Assembly (NCBI RefSeq): GCF_030211955.1 | Contig: NZ_JASODI010000011.1 | Span: forward strand, 28,747 to 92,746 | Reading direction: 5' to 3' | DNA: 64,000 nt | From: Corynebacterium frankenforstense | GTDB taxonomy: Bacteria > Actinomycetota > Actinomycetes > Mycobacteriales > Mycobacteriaceae | In this document: piece by piece, positions 44,401 through 56,234 of the stretch | Layout: each line of letters opens with the position of its first letter | How positions within the stretch are numbered: the stretch's first letter is position 1 | Notes under the pieces: model-generated | Databases searched by the model: none | What the model was told of the DNA's origin: nothing | What the model saw: only the letters and a program-made list of their open reading frames with translations | Made by a program: the position numbers and the translations under genes

Positions 44401-45927
44401 TCAGGAACGGTCGGCCAGGGTCTGGCGGATCGGGCGCGCCAGCTGCGTCATCTCGTGGCGGCCGCGCAGCTCGATGGACTTCATCATCGTCCAGCGGGCG
44501 CGCTCGGCCTCGTTGGCGCCGCGCAGGGTGGCGGCGTTGGTGAGCACCCGACCGGGGGTGTCCTTGGCCAGTTCGGTCAGGCGCGCGGCCTGGTTCACCG
44601 CGTCGCCGATGACGGTGTACTCGAAGCGGTCCGCGCCGCCGATGTGGCCGGCGACGACGTGCCCGGCGGCCACGCCGATGCCCGCCTGCAGCTGCAGACC
44701 TTTAAGCTCCTCGCGCAGCTCGCGGGCGGCGGTCAGCGCCATCGAGTTGGCGTCGGTGAGGGCGAGCGGGGCGCCGAAGACGGCGAGCGCGGCGTCGCCC
44801 TGGAACTTGTTGATGATGCCGCGGTTGCGGTGCACGGTCTCCACGACGTGCTTGAAGAACCGGTTGAGCTCGGCGACGACCTCCTCCGGGGTGTGGCTGA
44901 CAGCGAAGGCGGTCGAGCCAATGACGTCGATGAACAGCACGGCGACCTTGCGGTCCTCGCCGCCGAGGGTGGGCCGCTCCTCGAGGGCGCGGCGGGCGAC
45001 CTCGACGCCGACGTAGCGGCCGAAGATGTCGCGCACCCGCTCGCGCTCGCGCAGCCCGCGCATCATCTCGTTGAAGCCGGCCTGCAGCACGCCGATCTCG
45101 GAGCCGTCGTAGATGTCGACCTGCGTGTCCGAGTCGCCGCGGCGCACGCGGTTGATCGCCTGCTGCAGCTCCTGGATCGGGTCGACGACGCTCATGATCG
45201 ACAGCGTGGTGCCGAAGAAACCGGTCACCAGCGCCGCCAGGATCAGCCACAGGGTGGCCGGGATGATGTCGGCGGCGTTGTCGGTGAAGTAGCCGGCCTC
45301 CTGGCCGAGGATCAGCAGCAGCACGCCGACCGAGGGCACCGCGGAGGTCAGAAGCCACGTCATGCGCAGCCGCTGCTTGATCGGCGGCTCGAGGGTCGAG
45401 TCCTCGAAGCGGCGCGACAGCGCCATCGCCGCGACGGGGCGCACCATGCGCTCGGCGCACAGGTAGGTCAGCAGCACCACGACGGCGCCGGCGAGCAGCG
45501 TGGCCACGCCGATGACCACCGCCAGACGGCCCGAGCTGGTGGCGGCGACGGAGACGGCCAGCACGATGCCGATCGCCCAGACGATCGCGCACACCCCGGC
45601 CTGGTAGACGGGCAGGCGCAGCACCAGCGTGCGCACCATGTTCGGGTCGTGGTCGTCGGGGTCGCGCTGCCACTCGAGGACGGGGCGGAACATCAGGAGT
45701 GTGACCACCACGCCGACGACGATCGCGAAGATGACGTAGGCGACGCCCACGGCGGGCAGGTCCGTCATGTCCGTGTCAAACTCGGCGATCTCCGGCATCG
45801 GGATCATGAAGCGGATGAACAGCATGATCGCGGCCGCGCCGAGCACGTTCGCGCCGAGCACGAGTGCCGCGTACAGCGGCCACGAGGTGGTCAACACCCA
45901 GCGCAGCGCGCGCAGCAGTCGTCTCAT
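44401..45927 (-). CDS. cyaB: Membrane adenylate cyclase (class III, HAMP-linked)
   Basis: Makes cAMP, the ligand of GlxR. 508 residues. Six membrane helices in the first 300, a HAMP segment (VDPIQELQQAINRVRRGDSD), then the class III cyclase domain: VAVLFIDVIGSTAFA with a metal aspartate, NKFQGDAALAVFGAP with the second, and IGDAVNQAARL. Same type as C. glutamicum CyaB and M. tuberculosis Rv3645. ATG at 45927 with ribosome site GGGAGACC; the frame continues upstream through the holB promoter and is not used. Divergent from holB. Confidence 0.95.
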   Translation of the reverse strand: MRRLLRALRWVLTTSWPLYAALVLGANVLGAAAIMLFIRFMIPMPEIAEFDTDMTDLPAVGVAYVIFAIVVGVVVTLLMFRPVLEWQRDPDDHDPNMVRTLVLRLPVYQAGVCAIVWAIGIVLAVSVAATSSGRLAVVIGVATLLAGAVVVLLTYLCAERMVRPVAAMALSRRFEDSTLEPPIKQRLRMTWLLTSAVPSVGVLLLILGQEAGYFTDNAADIIPATLWLILAALVTGFFGTTLSIMSVVDPIQELQQAINRVRRGDSDTQVDIYDGSEIGVLQAGFNEMMRGLRERERVRDIFGRYVGVEVARRALEERPTLGGEDRKVAVLFIDVIGSTAFAVSHTPEEVVAELNRFFKHVVETVHRNRGIINKFQGDAALAVFGAPLALTDANSMALTAARELREELKGLQLQAGIGVAAGHVVAGHIGGADRFEYTVIGDAVNQAARLTELAKDTPGRVLTNAATLRGANEAERARWTMMKSIELRGRHEMTQLARPIRQTLADRS

Positions 45928-46045
45928 GGTCTCCCACTCTATCGGCCCCGCCCGCCGGGTGTGCCGGGTGCGGGGGAGACGCCGCCCCGGGCGGACGCCG
46001 CAGGCGGGCGGGACGGGGGTGCGGCGTGCACTAGGGTGGGCGGTT

Positions 46046-47281
46046 GTGACGAACTTGGTGGAGGAGGCGCTTTCCGACGCCCCGCGTGTCCGGGAGGTCG
46101 TGCACGGCGCCGTGGTCGCGGCGCGTGCCCGTGCCGCCTCCGGCTTCAGCGAGGAGGCCGTGGGCGCGGGGGAGCGCTCGGCGATGACCCACTCCTGGGT
46201 GATCACCGGCGGGCCCGGCTCCGGGCGCCTGCAGGTCGCCCGGGCCTTCGCCGCGGGCCTGGAGTGCACCGACCCGGAGACCCCGGGCTGCGGGCGCTGC
46301 GAGGCGTGCCGGGCCGTGATGAACGGCTCGCACACCGACGTCCAGGAGTTCCGGACCCGCAAGTACTCCATCGCGGTGTCGGTGGCGCGCGAGGACATCG
46401 TGCCCACGGTCAGCCAGCTGCCCACGGTGGGCCGCTGGCGCGTGGTGATCATCGACAACGCCGACCGGCTCACCGGTCAGGCCGCCGACGCGCTGCTCAA
46501 GACCGTCGAGGAGCCCTCGAAGCAGTCGGTGGTGCTCTTCTGCGCGCCGTCGGTGGACCCGGAGGACTTCTCGGTGACGCTGCGCTCGCGCTGCCGGCAC
46601 ATCTACGTCCCGCCGCCGTCGGTGGAGCGCATCGTGCGCCTGCTCGTGCGCGAGGAGGGGGCCCCGGAGCACGACGCGGCACTGGCCGCCCAGGCCTCGC
46701 TGCGGCACATCGGGCGGGCGCGCCTGCTGGTCACCGACGAGGGCATGCAGCGTCGGCGCGCCCGGGTGCTGCGCCTGGCGGAGCTGGTCAACCACGGCGA
46801 CGTCGCCTTCCGCGAGATCAGCACCCTGGTCAAGGCCACGAAGAAGGAGTCCGAGGAACTCCACGCCGAGGAGGAGGCCGAGGAGGCCGAGACGCTCCGG
46901 CGCTCCTTCGGCGCCGGCGGGCGCGGCAAGGGCGTGGCAAAGCTCGCCCGGGAGGCCGAGCGGGCGGTCAAGAGCCTCGAGGAGGAGCAGAAGAGGCGCC
47001 ACAAGCGCATCCACCGGGACCTGATCGACCTGTGCCTGGTCGACCTCTCGGGGCTCTACCGCGACGCCTTCCTGCGGGCCGTCGACGCCCCGGGTGATCC
47101 GGTGCACCCGGACTTCGCCGAACTGGCCGGCGAGATCGCCGGGCAGGTCGGGGCGGCGGGCCTGGCGGACTGCCTGGAGGCGATCGGACAGTGCCGCGAA
47201 CACCTGAAGCAGAACGTGTGGCCGCAGATCGCCCTCGACGGGCTGATGGGCAAGCTGCGCATGGCCTACGGGGTGCGCTGA
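46046..47281 (+). CDS. holB: DNA polymerase III delta' subunit
   Basis: 411 residues; clamp-loader subunit. A degenerate P-loop (GGPGSGRLQVARAFAA), a zinc site C-x7-C-x2-C-x2-C (CTDPETPGCGRCEAC), and the sensor region IIDNADRLTGQAADALLKTVEEP and TLRSRCRHI. An inserted acidic/coiled segment (ESEELHAEEEAEEAE) lies near residue 275. GTG at 46046 with TAGGGT 8 nt upstream fits a leaderless start. Divergent from cyaB; corresponds to Rv3644c. Confidence 0.95.
   Translation: MTNLVEEALSDAPRVREVVHGAVVAARARAASGFSEEAVGAGERSAMTHSWVITGGPGSGRLQVARAFAAGLECTDPETPGCGRCEACRAVMNGSHTDVQEFRTRKYSIAVSVAREDIVPTVSQLPTVGRWRVVIIDNADRLTGQAADALLKTVEEPSKQSVVLFCAPSVDPEDFSVTLRSRCRHIYVPPPSVERIVRLLVREEGAPEHDAALAAQASLRHIGRARLLVTDEGMQRRRARVLRLAELVNHGDVAFREISTLVKATKKESEELHAEEEAEEAETLRRSFGAGGRGKGVAKLAREAERAVKSLEEEQKRRHKRIHRDLIDLCLVDLSGLYRDAFLRAVDAPGDPVHPDFAELAGEIAGQVGAAGLADCLEAIGQCREHLKQNVWPQIALDGLMGKLRMAYGVR
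46068..46081 (-). repeat. Dispersed 14-bp motif (exact)
   Basis: Coding strand CGCTTTCCGACGCC at codons 8-12 of holB (ALSDA, CTT for leucine). Confidence 0.65.
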
Positions 47282-47378
47282 GGGGCGGGGGCGTGCCGGT
47301 GTCCCGGCGTTTTCGTTCCCGGGCGCGTCTGCGCTAGGCTGTGCAACCGTGCCATTGCGCCTTTGGGTGCGTGAGCGC

Positions 47379-47454
47379 GCCGCCTTAGCTCAGTCGGTAG
47401 AGCGATTCACTCGTAATGAATAGGTCGCGAGTTCGATTCTCGCAGGCGGCTCCA
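47379..47454 (+). tRNA. tRNA-Thr (anticodon CGT), CCA encoded
   Basis: Acceptor GCCGCCT/AGGCGGC, D-arm GCTC/GAGC, anticodon stem ATTCA/TGAAT around CTCGTAA (anticodon CGT), T-stem GCGAG/CTCGC with TTCGATT, discriminator T and CCA at 47452-47454. Confidence 0.97.
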
Positions 47455-47458
47455 CTCC

Positions 47459-47493
47459 AGCCCCTCCCGAGCGGTTCCCCGCCGGGAGGGGCT
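47459..47493 (+). terminator. Terminator after tRNA-Thr
   Basis: AGCCCCTCCC pairs with GGGAGGGGCT across a 15-nt loop, followed by TCGT. Confidence 0.7.
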
Positions 47494-47691
47494 TCGTGCT
47501 GCGCGGGGTCTTGAGGGCGGTTGTCCCGGGGCTGTCCGTGCGGGCGCCGGCGCGACGTGTGGGGGAGGGGGTGATGTGTCCCAGTCGGTGAGATATGTCA
47601 TATGGTTCATGGGGTTATGCAACGTATCCTGGGGTGATTGAGAACGGAGCGCCGATCGGCCGCCCGGAGAATCAGGAGGTTTGTCCCAGAC

Positions 47692-49725
47692 ATGTCCGAG
47701 ATCCAGCACGACAACCACGGTCAGCCCGAGATCGGCACCCGTGCCGATGCGGTGATCGAGGTCGACGGCCTGAAGTTCCGTGACCTCAACGGCAACGGCA
47801 CCCTCGAGCCCTACGAGGACTGGCGCCTGAGTCCCGCCGAGCGAGCCGCGGACCTGGTCTCCCGGATGACGCTCGAGGAGAAGGCCGGGATGATGATCAT
47901 CGGCTCGCACTACCCGGGCTACTCCGCCTTCCTGCCCGAGCCCGACGAGAACGCGCTGCTCAACCCGCGCGACGTCTGGCGTGAGAACAACCCGATCACC
48001 GGCCAGCCCTACCCGCGCCCGGTGCTGGTGACCTCGGCGACGGACAAGGCACTCAACGAGCGCTTCCAGCACTTCTTCATCGTCCGCGACGACCCGCCCG
48101 CCCGCGACCTGGCCCACTGGACCAACGCGGTGCAGGAAGCCGCCGAGAAGACCCGCCTGGGCGTGCCCGTGGTCTTCGCCTCCAACCCGCGCAACCACGT
48201 CGCACTCGTCGCCCAGTTCGGCGTCAACGAGTCCGCCGGCGTCTTCTCCGAGTGGCCCGGCGAGCTCGGCCTGGCCGCCCTGCGCGACCCGGAGCTGGTC
48301 GAGGAGTTCGGCCGCCGCATCGCCCGCGAGTGGCGCGCGGCCGGCATCCACAAGATCTACGGCTACATGGCCGACCTGCCCACCGAGCCGCGCTGGTCGC
48401 GCTTCAACGGCACCTTCGGCGAGGACGTCGACATGGTCTCCCGCTACGTCGAGGCCATCGTGCGCGGCATGCAGGGCGAGAAGCTCGGCACCGACTCGGT
48501 GGCCACCACCGTCAAGCACTTCCCGGGCGGCGGCGTGCGCACCGACGGCCACGACCCGCACTTCTCCTGGGGCCAGTCCAACGAGTACCCGACCGACGGC
48601 GCCCTGGAGAAGTACCACCTGTCGCCGTTCGAGGCCGCCGTGCGCGCCGGGGTCTCGTCGATCATGCCGTACTACGCCAAGCCCGTGAACACCTCGGCGC
48701 GCCAGCTGCCCGCGGAGCTGCAGGGTGAGGACGGCCAGTTCGAGGAGGTCGCCTTCGCCTACAACGCCCCGGTCATCAAGGGCCTGCTGCGCGACCGCCT
48801 CGGCTTCGCCGGCTACGTCAACTCCGACTCCGGCGTCATCGACGAGATGCCGTGGGGCGTCGAGGACCTCAGCGAGCCGGAGCGCTTCGCCGCTGCCGTC
48901 AAGGCCGGCACCGACATCTTCTCCGACATGGCCGACCCGACCCAGCTGATCGCCGCGGTCAAGGAGGGCCACCTCGACGAGTCCGCGCTGGACGCCTCGG
49001 TGGCGCGCCTGGCCGCCGAGATGGTCGAGCTGGGGCTCTTCGAGAACCCCTACGTCGACGAGGACGTCGCCGAGCGCGAGGTCGGCGGCACCGAGGTCGC
49101 CGAGCTCGGCGCGAAGACGCAGCGCCGGTCGGTGACCCTGCTGCGCTCGGACAAGTTCCTGCTGCCGCTGGACCTGGAGTCCTCGCCGATGGTCTACGTC
49201 AAGGTCACCGGCCGCGTCGGCCCGGGCAAGGTGGAGCAGCGCCTCGCCGCGGCCGTCGGCGAGGTCTGGCCGCACGCGCGGGTCACCGACAAGGTCGAGG
49301 ACGCCGATCTGGCCATCGTGTGGGCGCGCCCCGAGATCCGCCTCTTCGAGGACGACCAGGAGGGCTTCGAGCTCAGCCTGGACCCGCGCGCCGCGGGCGT
49401 CGACGTCGAGCAGATCCAGCAGCTCGAGCGCGTCCTGCCGACGGTGCTCGCCGTCGAGATGACCAACCCGTGGCTGCTGCGCGAGATCGAGCCGGGCGCC
49501 CGCGCGCTCGTGGCGACCTTCGGCGTGACCCCGGAGAACCTGCTGCGCTCCCTGGCCGGCGAGGACGGCGGCCCGGCTGGCGTGCTGCCGATGGTGCTGC
49601 CCGCCTCGGAGAAGGCGGTGCAGGACGCCCCGCGCGACGTGCCCGGCTGCGAGCTGGACAACGGCTACGTCTACCACGACCGCGACGGGGTGGCCTACAC
49701 CCTCGGCTACGGCCGGCGCCTCTAG
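47692..49725 (+). CDS. Glycoside hydrolase family 3 protein (beta-glucosidase-like)
   Basis: 677 residues, no signal peptide, so probably cytosolic. Family 3 catalytic barrel: the KH motif VKHFPGGG (residues about 278-285) and the nucleophile aspartate in [15 protein letters not shown] second alpha/beta-sandwich domain follows. An EF-hand-like [14 protein letters not shown] near the start could bind calcium. Position before mscR matches bglS of C. glutamicum, reported there as split in ATCC 13032; here it is intact. ATG at 47692 with ribosome site AGGAGG. The 180-nt upstream region is AT-rich for this genome and includes GATATGTCATATGG. Confidence 0.9.
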   Translation: MSEIQHDNHGQPEIGTRADAVIEVDGLKFRDLNGNGTLEPYEDWRLSPAERAADLVSRMTLEEKAGMMIIGSHYPGYSAFLPEPDENALLNPRDVWRENNPITGQPYPRPVLVTSATDKALNERFQHFFIVRDDPPARDLAHWTNAVQEAAEKTRLGVPVVFASNPRNHVALVAQFGVNESAGVFSEWPGELGLAALRDPELVEEFGRRIAREWRAAGIHKIYGYMADLPTEPRWSRFNGTFGEDVDMVSRYVEAIVRGMQGEKLGTDSVATTVKHFPGGGVRTDGHDPHFSWGQSNEYPTDGALEKYHLSPFEAAVRAGVSSIMPYYAKPVNTSARQLPAELQGEDGQFEEVAFAYNAPVIKGLLRDRLGFAGYVNSDSGVIDEMPWGVEDLSEPERFAAAVKAGTDIFSDMADPTQLIAAVKEGHLDESALDASVARLAAEMVELGLFENPYVDEDVAEREVGGTEVAELGAKTQRRSVTLLRSDKFLLPLDLESSPMVYVKVTGRVGPGKVEQRLAAAVGEVWPHARVTDKVEDADLAIVWARPEIRLFEDDQEGFELSLDPRAAGVDVEQIQQLERVLPTVLAVEMTNPWLLREIEPGARALVATFGVTPENLLRSLAGEDGGPAGVLPMVLPASEKAVQDAPRDVPGCELDNGYVYHDRDGVAYTLGYGRRL

Positions 49726-49770
49726 CGCGCACGTGCCCGCCGGTCCGGCGGGCCCGGAACGGCCGTGGAT

Positions 49771-49802
49771 CGGGCCCGCCACCTCCCGGGGTGGCGGGCC
49801 CG
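49771..49802 (+). terminator. GH3 gene terminator
   Basis: Perfect 13-bp stem CGGGCCCGCCACC / GGTGGCGGGCCCG, loop TCCCGG, then AAAACGGTTTTC. Confidence 0.85.
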
Positions 49803-49882
49803 AAAACGGTTTTCAACAGGCGAAACGTCGCGCACCGTCGGTAGGGTCGGGTCATCAAGCACCCGACCGACAGGAGCCACGC

Positions 49883-50977
49883 ATGAGCCAGACCGTCACC
49901 GGAGTCATCGCCCGCGCGAAGGGCGCGGAGGTTGAACAGGTAGACGTCGTCATCCCCGACCCGGGCCCGAACGACGTCGTCGTCAAGATCGAGGCCTGCG
50001 GGGTGTGCCACACCGACCTCGCCTACCGCGACGGCGACATCGAGGACGCCTTCCCGTTCCTCCTCGGCCACGAGGCCGCCGGCCGCGTCGAGCAGGTCGG
50101 CTCCGAGGTCACCCACGTCGCCGAGGGCGACTTCGTCGTCCTGAACTGGCGCGCGGTCTGCGGCGAGTGCCGCGCCTGCCGTCGCGGTGAGCCGCAGTAC
50201 TGCTTCGCCACCTTCAACGCCTCGCAGAAGATGACGCTTGCCGACGGCACCGAGCTCACCCCGGCGCTCGGCATCGGCTCCTTCGCGGAGAAGACGCTGG
50301 TCCACGAGGGCCAGTGCACCAAGGTCCACCCCGACGAGGACCCGGCCGCCGCCGGCCTGCTCGGCTGCGGCGTGATGGCCGGCCTCGGCGCCGCCGTCAA
50401 CACCGCCGCCGTGCGCCGCGGCGAGTCCGTCGCCGTCTTCGGCCTGGGCGGCGTGGGCATGGCCGCGCTCGCCGGCGCCGAGCTCAACAACGCCTCGACG
50501 ATCATCGCCGTCGACCTCGACGCCCGGAAGCTGGACCGCGCCCGCGAGTTCGGCGCGACCCACACCATCGACTCCTCGGACCTGAGCGAGCAGGAGGTCA
50601 TCGACGCCGTCCGCGAGATCACCGACGGCTTCGGCGCGGACGTGACCATCGACGCCGTCGGCATCATGCCGACCTGGCGCCAGGCCTTCTACTCCCGCGA
50701 CCACGCCGGCCGCATGGTCATGGTCGGCGTGCCGAACCTGACCGACAAGATCGAGGTCCCGGCCATCGACTTCTACTCGCGCGGCGGCTCGCTGCGTCCG
50801 GCCTGGTACGGCGACTGCCTGCCGGAGCGTGACTTCTCGGCCTTCGTCGACCTGCACCTGCAGGGCCGCTTCCCGCTGGACAAGTTCGTCTCCGAGCGCA
50901 TCGGCCTCGACGAGGTCGAGCAGGCCTTCGAGACGATGAAGGCCGGCGACGTGCTGCGATCGGTGGTGGTCTTCTGA
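49883..50977 (+). CDS. mscR: S-(hydroxymethyl)mycothiol dehydrogenase
   Basis: 364-residue zinc alcohol dehydrogenase of class III type. Oxidises the formaldehyde-mycothiol adduct with NAD+, and can reduce S-nitrosomycothiol. Catalytic zinc: cysteine in EACGVCHTD and histidine in GHEAAG. Structural zinc: C-x2-C-x2-C-x7-C in [18 protein letters not shown] fold [13 protein letters not shown] at 49883 with ribosome site AGGAGC. Overlaps the following metallo-hydrolase by 1 nt, the same pair as adhE-cg0388 in C. glutamicum and Rv2259-Rv2260 in M. tuberculosis. Confidence 0.93.
   Translation: MSQTVTGVIARAKGAEVEQVDVVIPDPGPNDVVVKIEACGVCHTDLAYRDGDIEDAFPFLLGHEAAGRVEQVGSEVTHVAEGDFVVLNWRAVCGECRACRRGEPQYCFATFNASQKMTLADGTELTPALGIGSFAEKTLVHEGQCTKVHPDEDPAAAGLLGCGVMAGLGAAVNTAAVRRGESVAVFGLGGVGMAALAGAELNNASTIIAVDLDARKLDRAREFGATHTIDSSDLSEQEVIDAVREITDGFGADVTIDAVGIMPTWRQAFYSRDHAGRMVMVGVPNLTDKIEVPAIDFYSRGGSLRPAWYGDCLPERDFSAFVDLHLQGRFPLDKFVSERIGLDEVEQAFETMKAGDVLRSVVVF
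50235..50248 (-). repeat. Dispersed 14-bp motif (13/14 match)
   Basis: Coding strand CGCTTGCCGACGGC in mscR (residues TLADG, CTT for leucine). Confidence 0.45.
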
Positions 50978-51612
50978 TGGCACACCCCGATCTGCGCATC
51001 GACCACGCCGTGACCTCCGGCACCTTCAAGCTCGACGGCGGCGAGTGGGAGGTCGACAACAACATCTGGCTCGTCGGCGACGACCATGAGGTCTACATCA
51101 TCGACGCCGCGCACGACGCCGCCCCGATCCTCGAGGCCGTCGACGGCCGCGAGGTCCGCGGCATCATCTGCACCCACGCCCACAACGACCACATCAACGC
51201 GCTGCCCGCGCTGCTGGAGAAGGTCGATGCGCCGGTGTGGGTGCACCCCGGCGACCAGATGCTCTGGGACGAGACGCTGCCCGGTGTCGCGCATCAGGAC
51301 CTCGCCGACGACCAGGTCTTCGACGTCGCCGGCACCGAGATGCGGGTGCTCAACACGCCCGGCCACTCGCCCGGCTCCTGCTGCCTGTACCTGCCCGAGG
51401 CGAACGAGCTCTTCTCCGGCGACACGCTCTTCCAGGGCGGCCCCGGCGCCACGGGCCGGTCCTACAGCTCCTTCGACACCATCATCGAGTCGCTGAAGAC
51501 CTCGATCCTGGACCTGCCGGCGGAGACGACCGTGCGCACCGGCCACGGCGACCACACCACCGTCGGCTCGGAGGCCCCGCACCTCGAGGAGTGGATCCGC
51601 CGGGGCTACTGA
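50977..51612 (+). CDS. Metallo-beta-lactamase-fold hydrolase paired with mscR
   Basis: 211 residues. Metal site CTHAHNDHIN (HxHxDH), the later NTPGHSPGSC and FSGDTLF, and the terminal GHGDHTTVG. Coupled to mscR, it probably hydrolyses S-formylmycothiol to formate and mycothiol, the role of the S-formylglutathione hydrolase in other organisms. That substrate is inferred from context; the fold alone only shows a thioesterase-like hydrolase. Confidence 0.88.
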   Translation: MAHPDLRIDHAVTSGTFKLDGGEWEVDNNIWLVGDDHEVYIIDAAHDAAPILEAVDGREVRGIICTHAHNDHINALPALLEKVDAPVWVHPGDQMLWDETLPGVAHQDLADDQVFDVAGTEMRVLNTPGHSPGSCCLYLPEANELFSGDTLFQGGPGATGRSYSSFDTIIESLKTSILDLPAETTVRTGHGDHTTVGSEAPHLEEWIRRGY

Positions 51613-51628
51613 GTCCCGGTGAGGCCCG

Positions 51629-51658
51629 CCCACCCCGGGCCACCATTCCGGGGGTGGG
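51629..51658 (+). terminator. Terminator of the mscR operon
   Basis: CCCACCCCGG pairs with CCGGGGGTGGG with one extra G, around a 9-nt loop, followed by GAAATC. Confidence 0.6.
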
Positions 51659-51684
51659 GAAATCACAGTCACGTACGGAAAATT

Positions 51685-51702
51685 CTGTGTCCCCGGACAC
51701 AG
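51685..51702. promoter_or_regulatory. Perfect palindromic operator upstream of the MFS gene
   Basis: CTGTGTCCCCGGACACAG: 8-bp arms around two central bases. It ends 5 nt before TAGCGT (51708-51713), the likely -10 box of the leaderless MFS gene, so it occupies the spacer where a repressor would block polymerase. The cognate regulator is not in the neighbourhood. Confidence 0.65.
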
Positions 51703-51720
51703 CGGAGTAGCGTTGCGCGC

Positions 51721-54068
<2,348 letters not shown>

Positions 54069-54083
54069 CGGGCCGGCGCCCGA

Positions 54084-55037
54084 CTACTTCTTGTCGAGCT
54101 CCGCGTCGATCGCCTTCTTGAACTCCTCGAAGGGCTGCGCGCCGCTCATCGGCTGCTCGCCGACGACGAAGGTGGGAGTGCCATTGACGCCCAGCACCGT
54201 GCCGATGGCCATTGCGCGGTCCACGTCGGCGCCGTAGGTGCCGTCCTCGATCTCGCTGCGGAAGCGGTCGATGTCCGGCACGCTGGCCTTCTCGGCGAAG
54301 CCGACGAGGTCGTCGATGTCGTTGTCCGGGTGGCCCTCGACGTCCTTCGACGCCTCGTAGAGGACGTCCTTGAACTCCTGGAAGCGGCCCTGCGCGGCGG
54401 CCGCGCGGCCGGCCTCGGCAGCCAGGTGCGCCTTCTCGCCGTTGATGGGCATGTCGTTCCACTCGATGCGCACCTTGCCGGTGGCGACGTACTCGTCGAG
54501 GATCTGCTGCTCGGTCTCGTTGGCGTACTTCGCGCAGTAGGGGCACTCGAAGTCGGAGAACTCGCTGATCACGACCGGGGCGTCGACCTCGCCGACGGCG
54601 AAGGGGTCGTTCTCGATGCGTCGCGGCAGGTCGTCGAAGTCCTGCATCGCGCGGCCCGGGCCCACGATGTGGGCGGCCTGGGCCTGCTCGGTCGAGCGGG
54701 TGCCCTGCCAGTGGCCGAGCGCCCAGCCGCCGAGACCGGCGGCCACGACGAGCACGAGCCCGCCGGCGAGGACGGGGGCCAGCCAGCTGCGCCGGTCGCG
54801 CTCGGGCGCCTCGGCCATAGCTCCCTCGGCGTCTTCGGCGTCCGGGGTGCCCTCCGCGCCGTGCGTGCCGGCCACGGGCGCGACGCCCTCGGCGCCCTCT
54901 GGACGGGGCTCCTCGGTGGCCCAGCCGGTCTCGCCGGCCGGGCGCTGCTGCGCGCCGGCAGCCGTGGCGCCCTGCCGCGCACCCTGGGGCTCGTCGGTGC
55001 CCTGCGGCTCGTTCGGGTCGGTGTGCTCGTCGCTCAC
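54084..55037 (-). CDS. DsbA-like thiol-disulfide oxidoreductase, membrane anchored
   Basis: 317 residues. An acidic low-complexity cytoplasmic N-terminus (1-80), one helix (86-108), and an outer DsbA/thioredoxin_4 domain with the C165-P-Y-C168 active site in FECPYCAKY and cis-proline in NGTPTFVVG. Actinobacterial DsbA/MdbA proteins oxidise cysteines of exported proteins. Its start overlaps the DUF2304 stop by 4 nt, so it is translated with the glycosylation genes. Specific clients are unknown. Confidence 0.9.
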   Translation of the reverse strand: MSDEHTDPNEPQGTDEPQGARQGATAAGAQQRPAGETGWATEEPRPEGAEGVAPVAGTHGAEGTPDAEDAEGAMAEAPERDRRSWLAPVLAGGLVLVVAAGLGGWALGHWQGTRSTEQAQAAHIVGPGRAMQDFDDLPRRIENDPFAVGEVDAPVVISEFSDFECPYCAKYANETEQQILDEYVATGKVRIEWNDMPINGEKAHLAAEAGRAAAAQGRFQEFKDVLYEASKDVEGHPDNDIDDLVGFAEKASVPDIDRFRSEIEDGTYGADVDRAMAIGTVLGVNGTPTFVVGEQPMSGAQPFEEFKKAIDAELDKK

Positions 55038-55510
55038 TCGTTGCTCTCCTCGTCGTTGCCTGCACCGTCGGTGCCGGCGGCGCGTCCAGCGCCGGCGGCG
55101 GACGCGGACGCGCGCCCGTTTTCGCCCACGGTACGCGCCGGGACGTCGGCAATCGGGCCGGGCACGCTCGTCGCCTCGGGCGGCACCGCGCCACGCAGGG
55201 CGACGGCGCGCGCCAGGCGGGCGTAGCGCAGCTCCTGCTCACGGAAGCGCACCCAGGCGCTGACGGTGGTGAACATGAAGGCCACCACCAGTCCGTAGAG
55301 CAGCAGGTCGGTGCCGCGGGAGACACCCACGGCGTTGGCGATCACGGTCAGGTCGTCCGGGCGCAGCACCGCCCAGATGCACACGATGAAGAAGACGATG
55401 AAGAACAGCTTCGCGCTGGCCTTCGCACGGGCCTTGCGGCGGTTGCTGAACAGGTACCACGCCAATCCGAGGGTGGCGGCCAGCAGCAGGATCTGCATCA
55501 CGACAGTCAC
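55034..55510 (-). CDS. DUF2304 membrane protein (PpgS partner, Rv3632 type)
   Basis: 158 residues: three hydrophobic helices (MQILLLAATLGLAWYLF, LFFIVFFIVCIWAVL, DLLLYGLVVAFMFTTVSAW) and a hydrophilic tail. In M. tuberculosis the homologue Rv3632 helps the polyprenyl-phosphate GalNAc synthase PpgS. Here it overlaps the GT2 gene by 4 nt upstream and the DsbA gene by 4 nt downstream, a strong sign of a joint complex. The tail holds an exact copy of the 14-bp motif. Confidence 0.85.
   Translation of the reverse strand: MTVVMQILLLAATLGLAWYLFSNRRKARAKASAKLFFIVFFIVCIWAVLRPDDLTVIANAVGVSRGTDLLLYGLVVAFMFTTVSAWVRFREQELRYARLARAVALRGAVPPEATSVPGPIADVPARTVGENGRASASAAGAGRAAGTDGAGNDEESNE
55142..55155 (+). 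repeat. Dispersed 14-bp motif (exact)
   Basis: GACGTCGGCAATCG; on the coding strand it encodes PIADV with ATT, in the C-terminal tail of the DUF2304 protein. Confidence 0.65.
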
Positions 55511-56220
55511 GGGAGCCTCCTGGCGAGCAGCTCGTCGGCGAGAATGTTGACGCCGTTGAACAGGGACTGGCCCTTGGACATCGAGTACTCGGTGTAGAGG
55601 ATGTCCACGGGTTGCTCGGCGACCTTCCAGTCGCGCTCGTCCATCAGGGCGACGAACTCACTGGCGTGCGACATGCCGTTCATGCGCAGGTTGAGCTCCT
55701 CGGCGACCTTGCGGTCGAAGGCGCGCAGCCCGTTGTGCGCGTCCGTCAGCCCCAGCCGGCGGGTGCGCGCGGAGAGCGCGACGACGGTCTTGAGCACGAT
55801 GCGCTTGATCAGCGGCACCTGGTCGTCGGCGCTGCGGGCCCGGCCGAAGCGGGTGCCCACGATGATGTCCAGGTCCTCGCGGCGCAGCCGGCCGACCATC
55901 GCGACGACGTCCTTGACCTGGTGCTGGCCGTCGGCGTCGAAGGTGACGAAGAACCGCGAGCCCGGCTGGGCGCGCGCGTACTCCACACCCGTCTGGATCG
56001 CCGCGCCCTGGCCCAGGTTGACCGGGTGGCGCACCAGGTGGGCGCCGGCGGCGTGGATCTGCTCGGCGGAGCCGTCGGCCGAGCCGTCGTCGACGGCGAC
56101 GATGTTCGGGAAGGTCCTGCGCGCGTTCGCGATGACCTCGCCGATCACCGTGGCCTCGTTGTAGCAGGGGATGATCAGCCAGGTGTCGGCGAACGCCGCC
56201 GGGTCACGGGTGGATTCCAT
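55507..56220 (-). CDS. Polyprenyl-phosphate glycosyltransferase (GT2, PpgS/DPM-like)
   Basis: 237-residue soluble GT2 enzyme: LIIPCYNEATVIGEV, the DDGSADGS donor site, and FVTFDADGQHQ (D-x-D). Sequence type DPM1/PpgS, which moves a sugar from UDP or GDP to polyprenyl phosphate at the inner membrane face. Homologue of Rv3631 (PpgS), which makes polyprenyl-phospho-GalNAc for galactosamine on arabinogalactan. ATG at 56220 with a perfect ribosome site (AAGGAGACC). The sugar here could differ. Confidence 0.88.
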   Translation of the reverse strand: MESTRDPAAFADTWLIIPCYNEATVIGEVIANARRTFPNIVAVDDGSADGSAEQIHAAGAHLVRHPVNLGQGAAIQTGVEYARAQPGSRFFVTFDADGQHQVKDVVAMVGRLRREDLDIIVGTRFGRARSADDQVPLIKRIVLKTVVALSARTRRLGLTDAHNGLRAFDRKVAEELNLRMNGMSHASEFVALMDERDWKVAEQPVDILYTEYSMSKGQSLFNGVNILADELLARRLP

Positions 56221-56234
56221 GGTCTCCTTCCGGG

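Noticed and set aside
47407..49782. 791-codon minus-strand frame across the GH3 gene and tRNA-Thr
   Set aside because: Runs through a tRNA and a recognised glycosidase; no start signals.
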